Shown here piece by piece: positions 24,260 through 32,631 of a DNA stretch of 64,000 nt (within the stretch, counting starts at the first letter, position 1; each line of letters opens with the position of its first letter). Origin of the DNA: Betaproteobacteria bacterium (GTDB taxonomy: Bacteria > Pseudomonadota > Gammaproteobacteria > Burkholderiales > UBA6910); assembly GCA_016183615.1 (NCBI GenBank), contig JACPEG010000026.1, positions 62,001 to 126,000 on the forward strand, read 5' to 3'. Under the pieces are notes generated by a model. The model had not been told where the DNA came from, ran no database searches, and was given only the letters and a program-made list of their open reading frames with translations. The translations under genes were made by a program, and so were the position numbers.

Positions 24260-25523
24260 AAGCCGCGGAGAACACCAGTTGCGCGAGGGTGCCCTCCCCT
24301 TCGCGGCTTTCGATGGAGATGGTCCAGCCGTAGCGGTCGCAGATGCGCTTGGTGAGGGACAATCCGATTCCGGCCCCCGAGCTCGCGGCCCCCCGGTAGT
24401 AACGCTGGAACACCCGCCCCAGTTCCCCCGCCTTGATGCCGGTGCCGGTGTCGGAAATCGTCAGCCGGCCGGCATCGAGCCGGATGCTGACCGTTCCCGC
24501 CTCGGTATGGGCCAGGGCGTTGCGGATGAGATTGCCCGCGACCACGGCGAACAGGGTCGGCTCGGCCGCAATCCGCGGCTCCGCGGCCACGGCGAGCTCC
24601 ACCTCGGTGGGGCGGCTGCCCACCAGGTGGCGGTGCCGTTCCACGCACTCCCGCAGCACCTGGGCGGCATCGCACTCGGCCTCGGATTGGGTCTCGGTCC
24701 CTTCCTCGCGGGCCATGAGCAGGAGCGCCCGGATCAGTTCCGCCATGTCGTGGGCCGCGCGCTCGATCCGCGCCAGCCGCTCGCGCTGGGACTCCGTGAG
24801 CCGCGGGTCCTCCTGCAGGAGTTCCACCGCGCCCAGGATCACCGCCACCGGCGTGCGCAATTCGTGGCTCACGTCGGCCGTGAAGGCGCGCTCCCGGTCC
24901 ACGAAGGAGTGGAGACGGGCCAGGTAGTGCTCGAAAGCCCGCGCCAGCTCCCCCACGTCGTCGCGCCGGAAGTCGGCGGGCGCGAGGCGCGGCCGCTCAT
25001 CCGGGTCCGCCGCGCCCACCCGGCGCGCCAGCTCGGTGACGGGGGCGATGACCCGGCCCGCGAGCCAGAATCCGCCGGCCGCCGAAAGCAGGGTCATCAG
25101 CAGGGCCCCGCCGCCCAGATAGGCCAGATAGCGCTGCTCCCGCGCCCGCTGGCGCGTCTCGTTGAACAGCAGAAAAAAGCGCGCCCCGTCGCGCTGCGTC
25201 ACTGCAACGCGGTAGGGCACGCCGTCAAGGCTGATTTCATGGCGACCGGCAGCAAGCGCGCGCACCGGCGGCGGAATGGCCGGGCCGGCCTCGTCGCCCG
25301 AGAGCACGTATCCGCGCAGCGTGACCGAGGACGGAGGCAGCGAATAGGGATTGCGTGAGCGCCGCGCCACGTAGTCGTCCAGCTCGGCGCGCAGCGTCTC
25401 GTCGATGAGACGCTGGCTGACGTCATGGGCGGCGAAAAACAGCACCGCGGCGAGCAGGACGCTGACCGCGGCGCCGAAGGCGGCGAAGGACAGCGCCACC
25501 CGCAGCCGAAGGCTAAGACGCAT
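24255..25523 (-). CDS. Sensor histidine kinase
   Basis: A 422-aa membrane kinase. Transmembrane helices lie at about 10-32 and 132-155 and enclose a small periplasmic domain of about 100 residues. A HAMP region leads to the H-box FTADVSHELRTP with the phospho-acceptor H220, then the N-box NLIRNALAHT, G1 SDTGTGIK and G2 GAGIGLSL. It overlaps the response regulator gene by 11 bp. The signal sensed is unknown; the following SulP gene suggests an anion or sulfur-compound response, but this is speculation. Confidence 0.9.
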   Translation of the reverse strand: MRLSLRLRVALSFAAFGAAVSVLLAAVLFFAAHDVSQRLIDETLRAELDDYVARRSRNPYSLPPSSVTLRGYVLSGDEAGPAIPPPVRALAAGRHEISLDGVPYRVAVTQRDGARFFLLFNETRQRAREQRYLAYLGGGALLMTLLSAAGGFWLAGRVIAPVTELARRVGAADPDERPRLAPADFRRDDVGELARAFEHYLARLHSFVDRERAFTADVSHELRTPVAVILGAVELLQEDPRLTESQRERLARIERAAHDMAELIRALLLMAREEGTETQSEAECDAAQVLRECVERHRHLVGSRPTEVELAVAAEPRIAAEPTLFAVVAGNLIRNALAHTEAGTVSIRLDAGRLTISDTGTGIKAGELGRVFQRYYRGAASSGAGIGLSLTKRICDRYGWTISIESREGEGTLAQLVFSAAS

Positions 25524-26205
25524 CGGGAGCGGCGATCTGCCAGCCGTGGCCCCGGTGGGTGCGCAGCAGGGGCGATTCGAAGGGCTTGTCGATGGCGCTG
25601 CGCAGCACGTGCATGTGGGCGCGCAGCGCGTCGCTGTCGGGGGGCGCGTCCCCCCACACCGCCCGCTCGATCTCCTCCCGCGGCAGGACCCGCGGCGAGG
25701 CGCGCATCAGCGTTTCGAGGATGCGCAGCGGGATCGGCGGCAGCTCGATGCTGCGGTTGCCGCGGGTGAGGGCCAGGGTCCCCGTGTCAAACACCAGGTC
25801 GCCGACCTGCAGCCGCTGCTGCGGCCGCAGCCCCTGGGAACGGCGGGCGAGCGCCTTGAGCCGCGCCTCCAGCTCCCGCAGGGCGAAGGGCTTCACCACG
25901 TAGTCATCGGCGCCGGACTCGAGGCCGGCGATCTTGTCGTCGAGGGCATCGCGTGCGGTGAGCATCAGCACCGGGGTGTGCTTGCCCGCCTCTTCCCGCA
26001 GCCGCCGGCATAGCGTGATGCCATCCAGGCCCGGGAGCACCAGGTCGAGGATGATGACGTCGTAGTCGTTGGCCAGCGCCAGGTGCAGCCCCGTCAACCC
26101 GTCGCCGGCGGCGTCCACCGCGTGTCCCCTGGCCGCCAGATAGTCGACCAGATTGGCGGCGAGATCCCGGTTGTCCTCGATCGCCAGCACCCGCAATGAT
26201 GTCAT
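25513..26205 (-). CDS. OmpR-family response regulator
   Basis: A 230-aa two-domain regulator. The receiver domain has the acidic pocket ED at 10-11, phospho-acceptor D54 (IILDLVLPG) and K104 in YVVKPF. The C-terminal winged helix includes VLRSAIDKPF and RTHRGHGWQI, the QseB/PhoP-like recognition region. It overlaps the kinase gene, forming one transcription unit with it and probably SulP and Usp. The four 11-bp direct repeats in front of SulP match the tandem-dimer binding mode of this family. Confidence 0.92.
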   Translation of the reverse strand: MTSLRVLAIEDNRDLAANLVDYLAARGHAVDAAGDGLTGLHLALANDYDVIILDLVLPGLDGITLCRRLREEAGKHTPVLMLTARDALDDKIAGLESGADDYVVKPFALRELEARLKALARRSQGLRPQQRLQVGDLVFDTGTLALTRGNRSIELPPIPLRILETLMRASPRVLPREEIERAVWGDAPPDSDALRAHMHVLRSAIDKPFESPLLRTHRGHGWQIAAPDAS

Positions 26206-26402
26206 GCTCCCCCGTTTGGTACGCTTCGAAATCGAACCGGCGAGGCGCGGTTTCGACTATGTTACGACAGGACTGCCGGTCGCCGGGAACCCTGGTCCAG
26301 GCCTCCCCCCTCCCCCGGCCCCCGGAGGGGGCCGCCGAGAACCGAGCCCCTGCCTCGGGCCCCTCTCCCGCAAGGGAAGAGTCGTGCGCCCCTGCACGAA
26401 TG

Positions 26403-26431
26403 AAAAAGAAAGGCGCCGCTCAAGCGGCGCC
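26403..26431 (-). terminator. Rho-independent terminator of soxXA
   Basis: GGCGCCGC and GCGGCGCC form an 8-bp stem around a 4-base loop (26412-26431). On the minus strand it is followed by TTTCTTTTT. It lies 55 bp after the soxXA stop codon. Confidence 0.85.
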
Positions 26432-26485
26432 CGGTCGTCCGGCACTACCCGTCGCCCGTTCCGGCGGCGAGCGGGAATGTTGCCG

Positions 26486-27754
26486 TCAGTGCCCCATGCT
26501 GGGAGTATTGACCTTCTTGCCGTTGCTGAGCGAGGTCAGGTAGTACTCGAGGTCCGCGTACTCCGGCGCATCGGGCGGCAGCTCGTTGGCGCGAATCGCC
26601 ACGCCGCACCACTCCATGCGCTTGCGGATGGTCCAGATCGCGCCCTGGCTGGTGCGGTAATAGGGATGGTGCCCGACCTGGTCCTTGGACGGGCCCAGGT
26701 ACTGCCCGCGGATCCACTTGTCGGCGGCCAGGCCGTGGCAGTCGTTGCAGGCGAAGTTGAGCTGCCCGATCTTGCGGCCCATCAGCTCCTTGCCCCGGTT
26801 CGCGTGGGCCTTCTCCTCGGCGGTGCGGAACTTCACCTGGATCGGCTGGTCGCGTCCCAGCACCCGCAGGTAAATCGACAGGGCGTTGTTCTCGTTGCTC
26901 TCCATCAGGTACTCATCCCCGGTGGCGGCGCGGGCATGCCGGGTGATGAACTCTTCGGAGTTGATGACCTTCTTCATCCGCGGCTCGTAGTAAGGCATGC
27001 GCGCCGCCCAGGTCTTGAAGGCTTTCTTCGGATTGGCGTGGCAGCTCGCGCAGGACTTCCCCGTCGGCCCCGGCTTCTGGAACAGCTTCTCGCCCCGCTC
27101 GCCCTCGCCCCAGGCCGGGTTCTGGAACGGATCGTCGGGATCGTAGGCCGAGGCCCCCTTCACCCGCTTGTTGGGATCGTCGCCCAGATCTTTGAAGGCG
27201 GTGGGCGCCTTCAGGGTCTTGAGGTAGGCCACGATGTCGCGGATCTCGTCCGGGGTGTAGAGCCCGTGGGCGCCCCAGGGGGGCATCATCGAGCCGGGAT
27301 TGAACACCCGCGGATCGTAGATGTAGTTGAAGAGGTACCAGTCGGTGCGGCCCCAGGTTCCAACGGTAGACAGGTCGGGGCCCACGTTTCCCGCAAGGGT
27401 TACCCCCGGCATCACGTGGCAGGCGAAACAACCCCCGCCGCGTGTGCGGTCGGCCACCAGTTTCTTGCCCTTCTCTGCGTTGCCATCCTCGATGGGCCCG
27501 TACACCCGCTGGTAGCGGCCGACGGACGGCGAGGAATTGTTCCTTATGGTGTTGAACTTGTTCCAATCCGCCTGCGGCCAGTTGGCGTAGCGTTTCCACG
27601 GATCGAGCGCCGCCGATTTCTCGGTTTCCAAGGGCGCTGCCTTCGGGGCCATGGCCTTCTTTTCAGCTGCCAGCCCCGTCGCCGGGGCGAACGCCGCAAT
27701 GGTCGCGGCCAGAACGATGCCGCCCCAAAGGGCTGTAGGGTGTTTCCTCGTCAT
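26486..27754 (-). CDS. soxXA: Fused triheme cytochrome SoxXA
   Basis: A 422-aa periplasmic cytochrome with signal peptide (1-30). The first half is SoxX-like: heme site CFACH (C109-H113) and distal SMMPPWG (M156/M157). The second half is SoxA-like: CASCH (C235-H239), CNDCH (C336-H340), and C383 in RMEWCGVAI, at the position of the SoxA heme-ligand/active-site cysteine. SoxXA joins thiosulfate to the carrier SoxYZ, and X and A are normally separate subunits. No soxYZ, soxB or soxCD lies in the window. GGAGGA precedes the start and a strong terminator follows the gene, so it is transcribed alone. Confidence 0.85.
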   Translation of the reverse strand: MTRKHPTALWGGIVLAATIAAFAPATGLAAEKKAMAPKAAPLETEKSAALDPWKRYANWPQADWNKFNTIRNNSSPSVGRYQRVYGPIEDGNAEKGKKLVADRTRGGGCFACHVMPGVTLAGNVGPDLSTVGTWGRTDWYLFNYIYDPRVFNPGSMMPPWGAHGLYTPDEIRDIVAYLKTLKAPTAFKDLGDDPNKRVKGASAYDPDDPFQNPAWGEGERGEKLFQKPGPTGKSCASCHANPKKAFKTWAARMPYYEPRMKKVINSEEFITRHARAATGDEYLMESNENNALSIYLRVLGRDQPIQVKFRTAEEKAHANRGKELMGRKIGQLNFACNDCHGLAADKWIRGQYLGPSKDQVGHHPYYRTSQGAIWTIRKRMEWCGVAIRANELPPDAPEYADLEYYLTSLSNGKKVNTPSMGH

Positions 27755-27831
27755 GTCGCTGGTCCTCCATGCAGTTATGTTTTATGGGGGTTTCCCTGCA
27801 TACTGCGGGGCGGTGGGGCCGCCTTCTTATT

Positions 27832-27845
27832 CTTGAACGTTCGAG
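27832..27845. promoter_or_regulatory. Palindrome upstream of soxXA
   Basis: CTTGAACGTTCGAG contains the perfect dyad GAACGTTC and near-matching flanks, about 80 bp before the soxXA start in an AT-rich 175-bp gap. It could be an operator. No regulator gene adjoins it, and the call is tentative. Confidence 0.25.
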
Positions 27846-27931
27846 TCTAATCAGTTTTTTCCCGGACACTAATAAATTTAACCTATCCACCCATAGAATG
27901 TCCGTATTTTTTTAGGGGTCTTGTCGCCGCT

Positions 27932-29119
27932 TCAGGCGATCCGCTCCCGGTTCTCGTCGCCCCCGTAGCCCACCACGCCCATCAGCAGCCGGGCAATTCC
28001 GTAGCCGCCCCAGACCGCCATCCGGGTCACCCAGGGCAGCTGTTTCCAGCGCTCCGGCAGCACCTGGCGCGCGCCATCGGCCATGGCCTGAAGCAGGCTG
28101 GACCGGAGCTGGCCCGCGAACCCGGCATCCTCCACCACCACATTGGCCTCCCGCGACAGCAGCAGGCTGAAAGGGTCGATGTTGGAGGAGCCGACGGTGG
28201 CCCAGCGGCCGTCGATCACCGCTACCTTCGCGTGCATGAAACTCTTGTGATACTCGTGAATCTCGACCCCGCCCGCCAGCAGGCTGCCGTACAGGGCGCG
28301 CGAGGCGTAATGCAGCAGCACGTACTCCACGCGCCCCTGCAGCAGCAAGACCACGCGCACGCCGCGCGCCGCGGCCTGGATCAGCGCGCGGCGGAAATTG
28401 ACGCCCGGAAAAAAATAGGCGTTGGCCAGCAGGATTTCTTCCCGGGCGCCGTTGATGGCCGCGAGGTAGGCCTCCTCGATATCGCGGCGGTGCCCCAGGT
28501 TGTCCCGCATCACGAAGGCCGCCCGCTGGTTTCCCGCCGCCGCCGCGACCGGCCGCAGCCGGGGCCGCACGATCCACGCCTGCCGGAATCGCGCCCACGC
28601 GGTGCGGGTCCACAGCCGCCGCACTGCCGGATAGATGTCCGCCAGCAGCGGCCCCTCTACCCGCACCGCGTAGTCGAAGCGCGGCGGCACGTGATCGGGA
28701 GTATGCAGATCGTCGATCACATTGATGCCCCCGACGAAGGCGATGCGCCCGTCGATCACGGCGATCTTGCGGTGCAGGCGCCGCAGCCGGTGGCGGCGGA
28801 ACCGGACCCCGGGCAGCTCCCGGCGATAGTGGAGCACGCGCACCCCGGCGCCGAGCAGGTCGTCGATCACTTCCGCCGGCAATTCCTTCGAGCCGAATCC
28901 ATCCATGAGCAGGTGGGTGGCGACGCCCCGGCGCACCGCGCGCTTCAGCGCTTCGGCCACCTTCTGCCCGGTCTCGTCGGGATCGAAGATATAGCACTCC
29001 AGGAAAATGTCCCGGGCGGCGGCATCGATGGCGGAAACCAGGGCGGGAAAATATTCCTTGCCGCTTCGAAGCAGGTCAACCCGGTTTCCTGAAACCAGGC
29101 AGCCGACCATTCCCCTCAT
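27932..29119 (-). CDS. clsB: Cardiolipin synthase B-type phospholipase D family protein
   Basis: A 395-aa protein with two HKD motifs: H116-x-K118-x4-D123 in LHRKIAVIDGRIAFVGG, and HAKVAVIDGRWATVGSSN in the second half. This is the ClsB arrangement without N-terminal membrane helices. It should make cardiolipin or related phospholipids at the inner membrane. ATG 29119 overlaps the EEP nuclease stop (ATGA), marking translational coupling. The EEP-clsB pair is a common proteobacterial arrangement. Confidence 0.88.
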   Translation of the reverse strand: MRGMVGCLVSGNRVDLLRSGKEYFPALVSAIDAAARDIFLECYIFDPDETGQKVAEALKRAVRRGVATHLLMDGFGSKELPAEVIDDLLGAGVRVLHYRRELPGVRFRRHRLRRLHRKIAVIDGRIAFVGGINVIDDLHTPDHVPPRFDYAVRVEGPLLADIYPAVRRLWTRTAWARFRQAWIVRPRLRPVAAAAGNQRAAFVMRDNLGHRRDIEEAYLAAINGAREEILLANAYFFPGVNFRRALIQAAARGVRVVLLLQGRVEYVLLHYASRALYGSLLAGGVEIHEYHKSFMHAKVAVIDGRWATVGSSNIDPFSLLLSREANVVVEDAGFAGQLRSSLLQAMADGARQVLPERWKQLPWVTRMAVWGGYGIARLLMGVVGYGGDENRERIA

Positions 29120-29868
29120 AGGCAGGTCAGCGTGGCGGACAGGGCCGCGTGATCGGAGATTTTCGACCAGGGATGGCCGTGGTGGACCGAGGCATTGCGC
29201 ACCCGGAAGCCCCGCACGTAGATCCGGTCGAGGGGAAAGATCGGCAGGCCGGCCGGGTAGCTGCGGGCCGGCCGCCCCTGGGTGATCTCGAACACCTCGT
29301 GCAGCTCCAGCGACTGCACCAGGAAGCGGTTGGCGGAGCCGCGCCAGTCGTTGAAGTCGCCGGCGATGATGAGGGGCGCGCCGTCCGGGACCAGTTCCCC
29401 GATGCGCTCCTTGAGCGCCACCAGCTGCTTCTTGCGGCCGCGGGCGGTGAGTCCCAGGTGCACGCATACCCCGTGCAGCCGCTCGCCCCAGCCCGGGATC
29501 TCCATCTCGCAGTGGAGCAGGCCCCGGTTCTCGAAGCGATGGGCCGAGATGTCCTGGTTCTCCCACTTGAGGATCGGAAAGCGGCTGAGAATCGCGTTGC
29601 CGTGGTGACCTTCGTCGTATACGGCGTTCCGCCCGTAGGCGAAGTCCGTCCACACCGAATCGGCCAGGAATTCGTACTGGGGCCGGGGGGGCCAGTCGTC
29701 GTAGCGGTTGGCATGCCCCTCGTGGAAGCCCAGCACCTCCTGCAGAAACACCACGTCCGCCCCCAGCAGCTTCAGCCGGTCGCGCAGCTCGTGGACCATC
29801 ATGCGCCGGTTGAAATGGGAGAACCCCTTGTGGATGTTGTAGGTGGCGATGCGCAGGGTGCGCGTCAT
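29116..29868 (-). CDS. Endonuclease/exonuclease/phosphatase (EEP) family protein
   Basis: A 250-aa EEP-fold phosphoesterase. Conserved elements are RIATYNIHKG (Asn metal ligand), FLQEV (catalytic Glu), PLIIAGDFNDW and the C-terminal SDHAAL (catalytic Asp-His). The substrate in this subfamily is not established; linkage to clsB suggests a lipid-related phosphodiester. The start at 29868 overlaps the SRPBCC stop by ATGA, and the end overlaps clsB by ATGA. Confidence 0.88.
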   Translation of the reverse strand: MTRTLRIATYNIHKGFSHFNRRMMVHELRDRLKLLGADVVFLQEVLGFHEGHANRYDDWPPRPQYEFLADSVWTDFAYGRNAVYDEGHHGNAILSRFPILKWENQDISAHRFENRGLLHCEMEIPGWGERLHGVCVHLGLTARGRKKQLVALKERIGELVPDGAPLIIAGDFNDWRGSANRFLVQSLELHEVFEITQGRPARSYPAGLPIFPLDRIYVRGFRVRNASVHHGHPWSKISDHAALSATLTCL

Positions 29869-30317
29869 GCGGGTGTCTTTCCCGGTTCTGTTTTTCTGGC
29901 GGCGGCGCGCTTCAGCATCTCCCGCGCCACGCCCTCCAGCTGGTTTTTCACGTTGCGGCGAATGATGTGGGGCCCGATCAGGGGCGGCACCCAGAAGCCC
30001 GGCGTCAGCTCCGCGTCGTAGCTCACCCGGGTTCCGGCGCCGGCCTTTTCGACGCGCCATTCCCCGCGCATGGCTTTCATGTTCCCCCGCACCAGGATGA
30101 AGCGCAGCCGGTCATGGGGCCGCTCCTCGACCCGCAATACCACCTCGACGGGGAAGCGGAACACCAGGAAACCGGCCTCTCCTTTCTGCTCCAGCAGCAG
30201 CGGCTCGCCCGGGGCACTCGCGATTCGGCTCGCGCTCAGGCCGGGCACAAACTCCGCGAGACGGTTGTAATCGGTAAGCACGTCCCAGGCAAGGCGCGGG
30301 TCCACCGGTACCAGCAA
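29865..30317 (-). CDS. SRPBCC-family protein with uncertain start
   Basis: About 150 aa of START-like fold: VPVDPRLAWDVLTDYNRLAEFVPGL, LLLEQKGEAGFLVFRFPVEV, and the C-terminal NVKNQLEGVAREMLKRA. It is a clear paralogue of the gene at 31967. The first usable start is TTG at 30317, but homology (IPIHAQLLVPVDPR) continues upstream to an in-frame stop at 30345-30347 without ATG, GTG or TTG. An AGGGGA stretch precedes ATC/ATT codons there, so a rare start or a truncated N-terminus is possible. The gene is coupled to the EEP gene. Confidence 0.7.
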   Translation of the reverse strand: MLVPVDPRLAWDVLTDYNRLAEFVPGLSASRIASAPGEPLLLEQKGEAGFLVFRFPVEVVLRVEERPHDRLRFILVRGNMKAMRGEWRVEKAGAGTRVSYDAELTPGFWVPPLIGPHIIRRNVKNQLEGVAREMLKRAAARKTEPGKTPA

Positions 30318-30390
30318 CTGCGCGTGAATCGGGATGTTCCCCTGTCAAATGGGCCGGCCTGCGCCCGTGTCCCTGCGCGCCGCTTCGCCC

Positions 30391-31926
30391 TTACTCGAAA
30401 TAGCGCTCCAGCAGGTCTGCGTCGTCGAAATGCCTGCGGCCCACGAACGCGGTGGCGTGGGTCCCCCATTGCCGCATCGCCCCCGGCTCCGGCACGCCCA
30501 TCGGCCAGAACAGGTAGCGCTCCCGCCGTTCGCTGCCGGCGACGATGCCGTCCGGCCCGAACAGGCTGCGGCGGCGGTCCTCTCCCAGCGGCAGCGACCG
30601 CAGCTCGTCGTCGTCCGCGATTCGATAAGCCGCGGCCCCGGGATCCCCGTCCTGGGCCACGCGCAGGCGCTCCAGGTAATGACTGCGGCTCGCAATGCGA
30701 AGCACGACCCGCTCGCCGGCCGCCAGATCCGGCGCCCGTTGCGGCACGAAAGCCGCCTCATCCAGCGAATCCGGCAGCGGACGCAGCCTCGCGCGGGCCG
30801 TCGGGAAGAACAAATGATAGCACCCGCAATTATGCATCGCATCGTATACCCAGGGCCGGCCGCGCTCGTCCAGCGTGACCCGCCAGGTGATGCCGTCCAG
30901 CTGCCCGCACAACAGATCGGCCTCCGAATCGCAGGTCCGCGCCGGGAACCAGAACGAGTAGACGATCTGGGGCAAGACCGCGCCGCCATGGACGGTGTGC
31001 GCCAGGCGCGCGTACACCACGGGCCGCGACACGTCGACCCCGGGCGCCCCATTTGCGTCCCACACCGGGGCGCCGATCAGATCGTCTCCGGAGGCGACAT
31101 CGATCTCGAGCAGCGGCGCGAAGGTGGCTACCAGGTCTTTCCAGGTTTCTTCATCGAACGCTGCGATTCCCAGGGGATTGCCGCGCCCGCGCCGGATCGC
31201 CTCGCCCACCCGATCCGCCGACAACCTCGCTCCCGGCGGCGGAGCAAAACGCACCACCCGCCCGTTCACCGCACGCGATTCGAGGTCGGCGTCGAATGCC
31301 ACCTGGGTACTCCGCTGCCAGCCGCGCACCCCGGCCGAAAACGGGATGCGCGTCACCCAGTACAGTCCCAGCACGCGCTTCCAGGTGTGATAGGCATCCG
31401 GCACGCGCGCCGCCGCCCGCAGCCTCTCGCGCCCCTCCTCACGGGCGAGGTCCGCTGCGCGCAGCCGGACGCCGCAGGCGCCGATGGCCGCGGCAAGCTC
31501 CCGATTCCCGGCGAGATCGGCAGGAAGCGATGTCTCGGGCGCGTTGATGGGCGCCAGCGGCAGGTTTTTCAGTTCGACGCTTCGCCCCGCGTCGTCGAGC
31601 CGCTGGAGCAAATCCACCCAGCGCTCGAACGCCTCTCCGCCCGCTTCCGGCGCCAAGGCCTGCAGCAGCCGATTCACCCGCAGATAGGGGAAGCCGGGCA
31701 CCGGCGCGGCCTCCGCGTCCCGCACCCCCGCCGCAGCCACCGCGTCATCGAGATCGGCAAACAGCCGGGCGCAGCGTCCCGCATCGGCGTCGGCCGGGCC
31801 TTCCAGATGGGTGTGCCAGGGGTCGGGGCGGCCGGGTCCCGCGCTCGCGCACGCCACGAGCGTCAACGCCAGGAAACCGATCAGTGGAAATCGCCAGCGC
31901 GGGAAGGCCGGCTCTGCGCCGCTCAT
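30391..31926 (-). CDS. Predicted lipoprotein of unknown function
   Basis: 511 aa from ATG 31926. A lipoprotein signal peptide ends in the lipobox LVAC at about residue 26, so the protein should be attached to the outer membrane. No domain is recognised. Visible features are Arg/Asp-rich composition, WKRVLGLYWVTRIPFSAGVRGW, a YSFWFPAR segment and DAMHNCGCYHLFFPT with a Cys-x-Cys-x-His cluster. It lies between two SRPBCC paralogues in one co-directional run from nadA to clsB. Confidence 0.65.
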   Translation of the reverse strand: MSGAEPAFPRWRFPLIGFLALTLVACASAGPGRPDPWHTHLEGPADADAGRCARLFADLDDAVAAAGVRDAEAAPVPGFPYLRVNRLLQALAPEAGGEAFERWVDLLQRLDDAGRSVELKNLPLAPINAPETSLPADLAGNRELAAAIGACGVRLRAADLAREEGRERLRAAARVPDAYHTWKRVLGLYWVTRIPFSAGVRGWQRSTQVAFDADLESRAVNGRVVRFAPPPGARLSADRVGEAIRRGRGNPLGIAAFDEETWKDLVATFAPLLEIDVASGDDLIGAPVWDANGAPGVDVSRPVVYARLAHTVHGGAVLPQIVYSFWFPARTCDSEADLLCGQLDGITWRVTLDERGRPWVYDAMHNCGCYHLFFPTARARLRPLPDSLDEAAFVPQRAPDLAAGERVVLRIASRSHYLERLRVAQDGDPGAAAYRIADDDELRSLPLGEDRRRSLFGPDGIVAGSERRERYLFWPMGVPEPGAMRQWGTHATAFVGRRHFDDADLLERYFE

Positions 31927-31966
31927 TGCGACGGCCCCTCCCCGGTCCGGATGGCTTGCGCCGCGG

Positions 31967-32527
31967 CTATTGTTGCCGTGAGCCATCGCGGCTGGCCGAA
32001 GCGTCCACCGGCGTTGCACGGCGCAGGATTTCCCGCACCATGGCGGCAAACTGCGTCCGCGCGACATTGCGGATCGCCGCGGTCTCGATGAATGCCGGGA
32101 CCGCGAAATCGGGAACCATGCGGCCGGTGTAGACCAGTCTCACGCCCCCCGGAATCGCCCGCAGCTCGTAGCTGCCCTCCATCTCGCGCATGCTGCCGCC
32201 GGTGGCGCGCGAGTTCACCCGCTCGAACGGCCGCTCCTCCACCGCCAGCCGCACTTCCAGGGGAAAACGGAAGAACAGGAATCCAGCCTCGCCCTTCTGC
32301 TCCAGCACCACGTTGTGGCCATTGCGCTCGACCACGCGGCTCGATCGCAGGCTGGGGATGAACTCGGCAAGGTGATCGTAATCGGTGAGCACGTCCCAGG
32401 CGTTGCGGGTCCCGGTTGGAAGATCGGCGGCGGCAATGATGTGCACACCGTCGCCGGCGCGATTCGCCTCGAACGTGAAATCCTGGGCTCGGGAGGTCCC
32501 GAAACCCGCGCACAGCGCAAGGACCAT
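31967..32527 (-). CDS. Secreted SRPBCC-family protein
   Basis: 186 aa from ATG 32527. A short signal peptide (ALCAGFGTSRA) is followed by a START-like domain with AWDVLTDYDHLAEFIPSLRSS and VLEQKGEAGFLFFRFPLEV, the same signatures as the protein at 29865. A TTG start at 32545 with AAAGG upstream would give a better signal peptide (LALRILMVLALCAG). Its periplasmic location and pairing with the lipoprotein suggest a role in handling a hydrophobic ligand in the envelope; this is inference. Confidence 0.72.
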   Translation of the reverse strand: MVLALCAGFGTSRAQDFTFEANRAGDGVHIIAAADLPTGTRNAWDVLTDYDHLAEFIPSLRSSRVVERNGHNVVLEQKGEAGFLFFRFPLEVRLAVEERPFERVNSRATGGSMREMEGSYELRAIPGGVRLVYTGRMVPDFAVPAFIETAAIRNVARTQFAAMVREILRRATPVDASASRDGSRQQ

Positions 32528-32631
32528 CAGGATGCGAAGCGCCAAAACCGAGCCTTTCCGGCAAGCCGTCACCCGCCCGAAACGCACGGTTCCGGCTTGG
32601 CGCCGGGACGATCCGTGCCGCGGGTCCGGCG

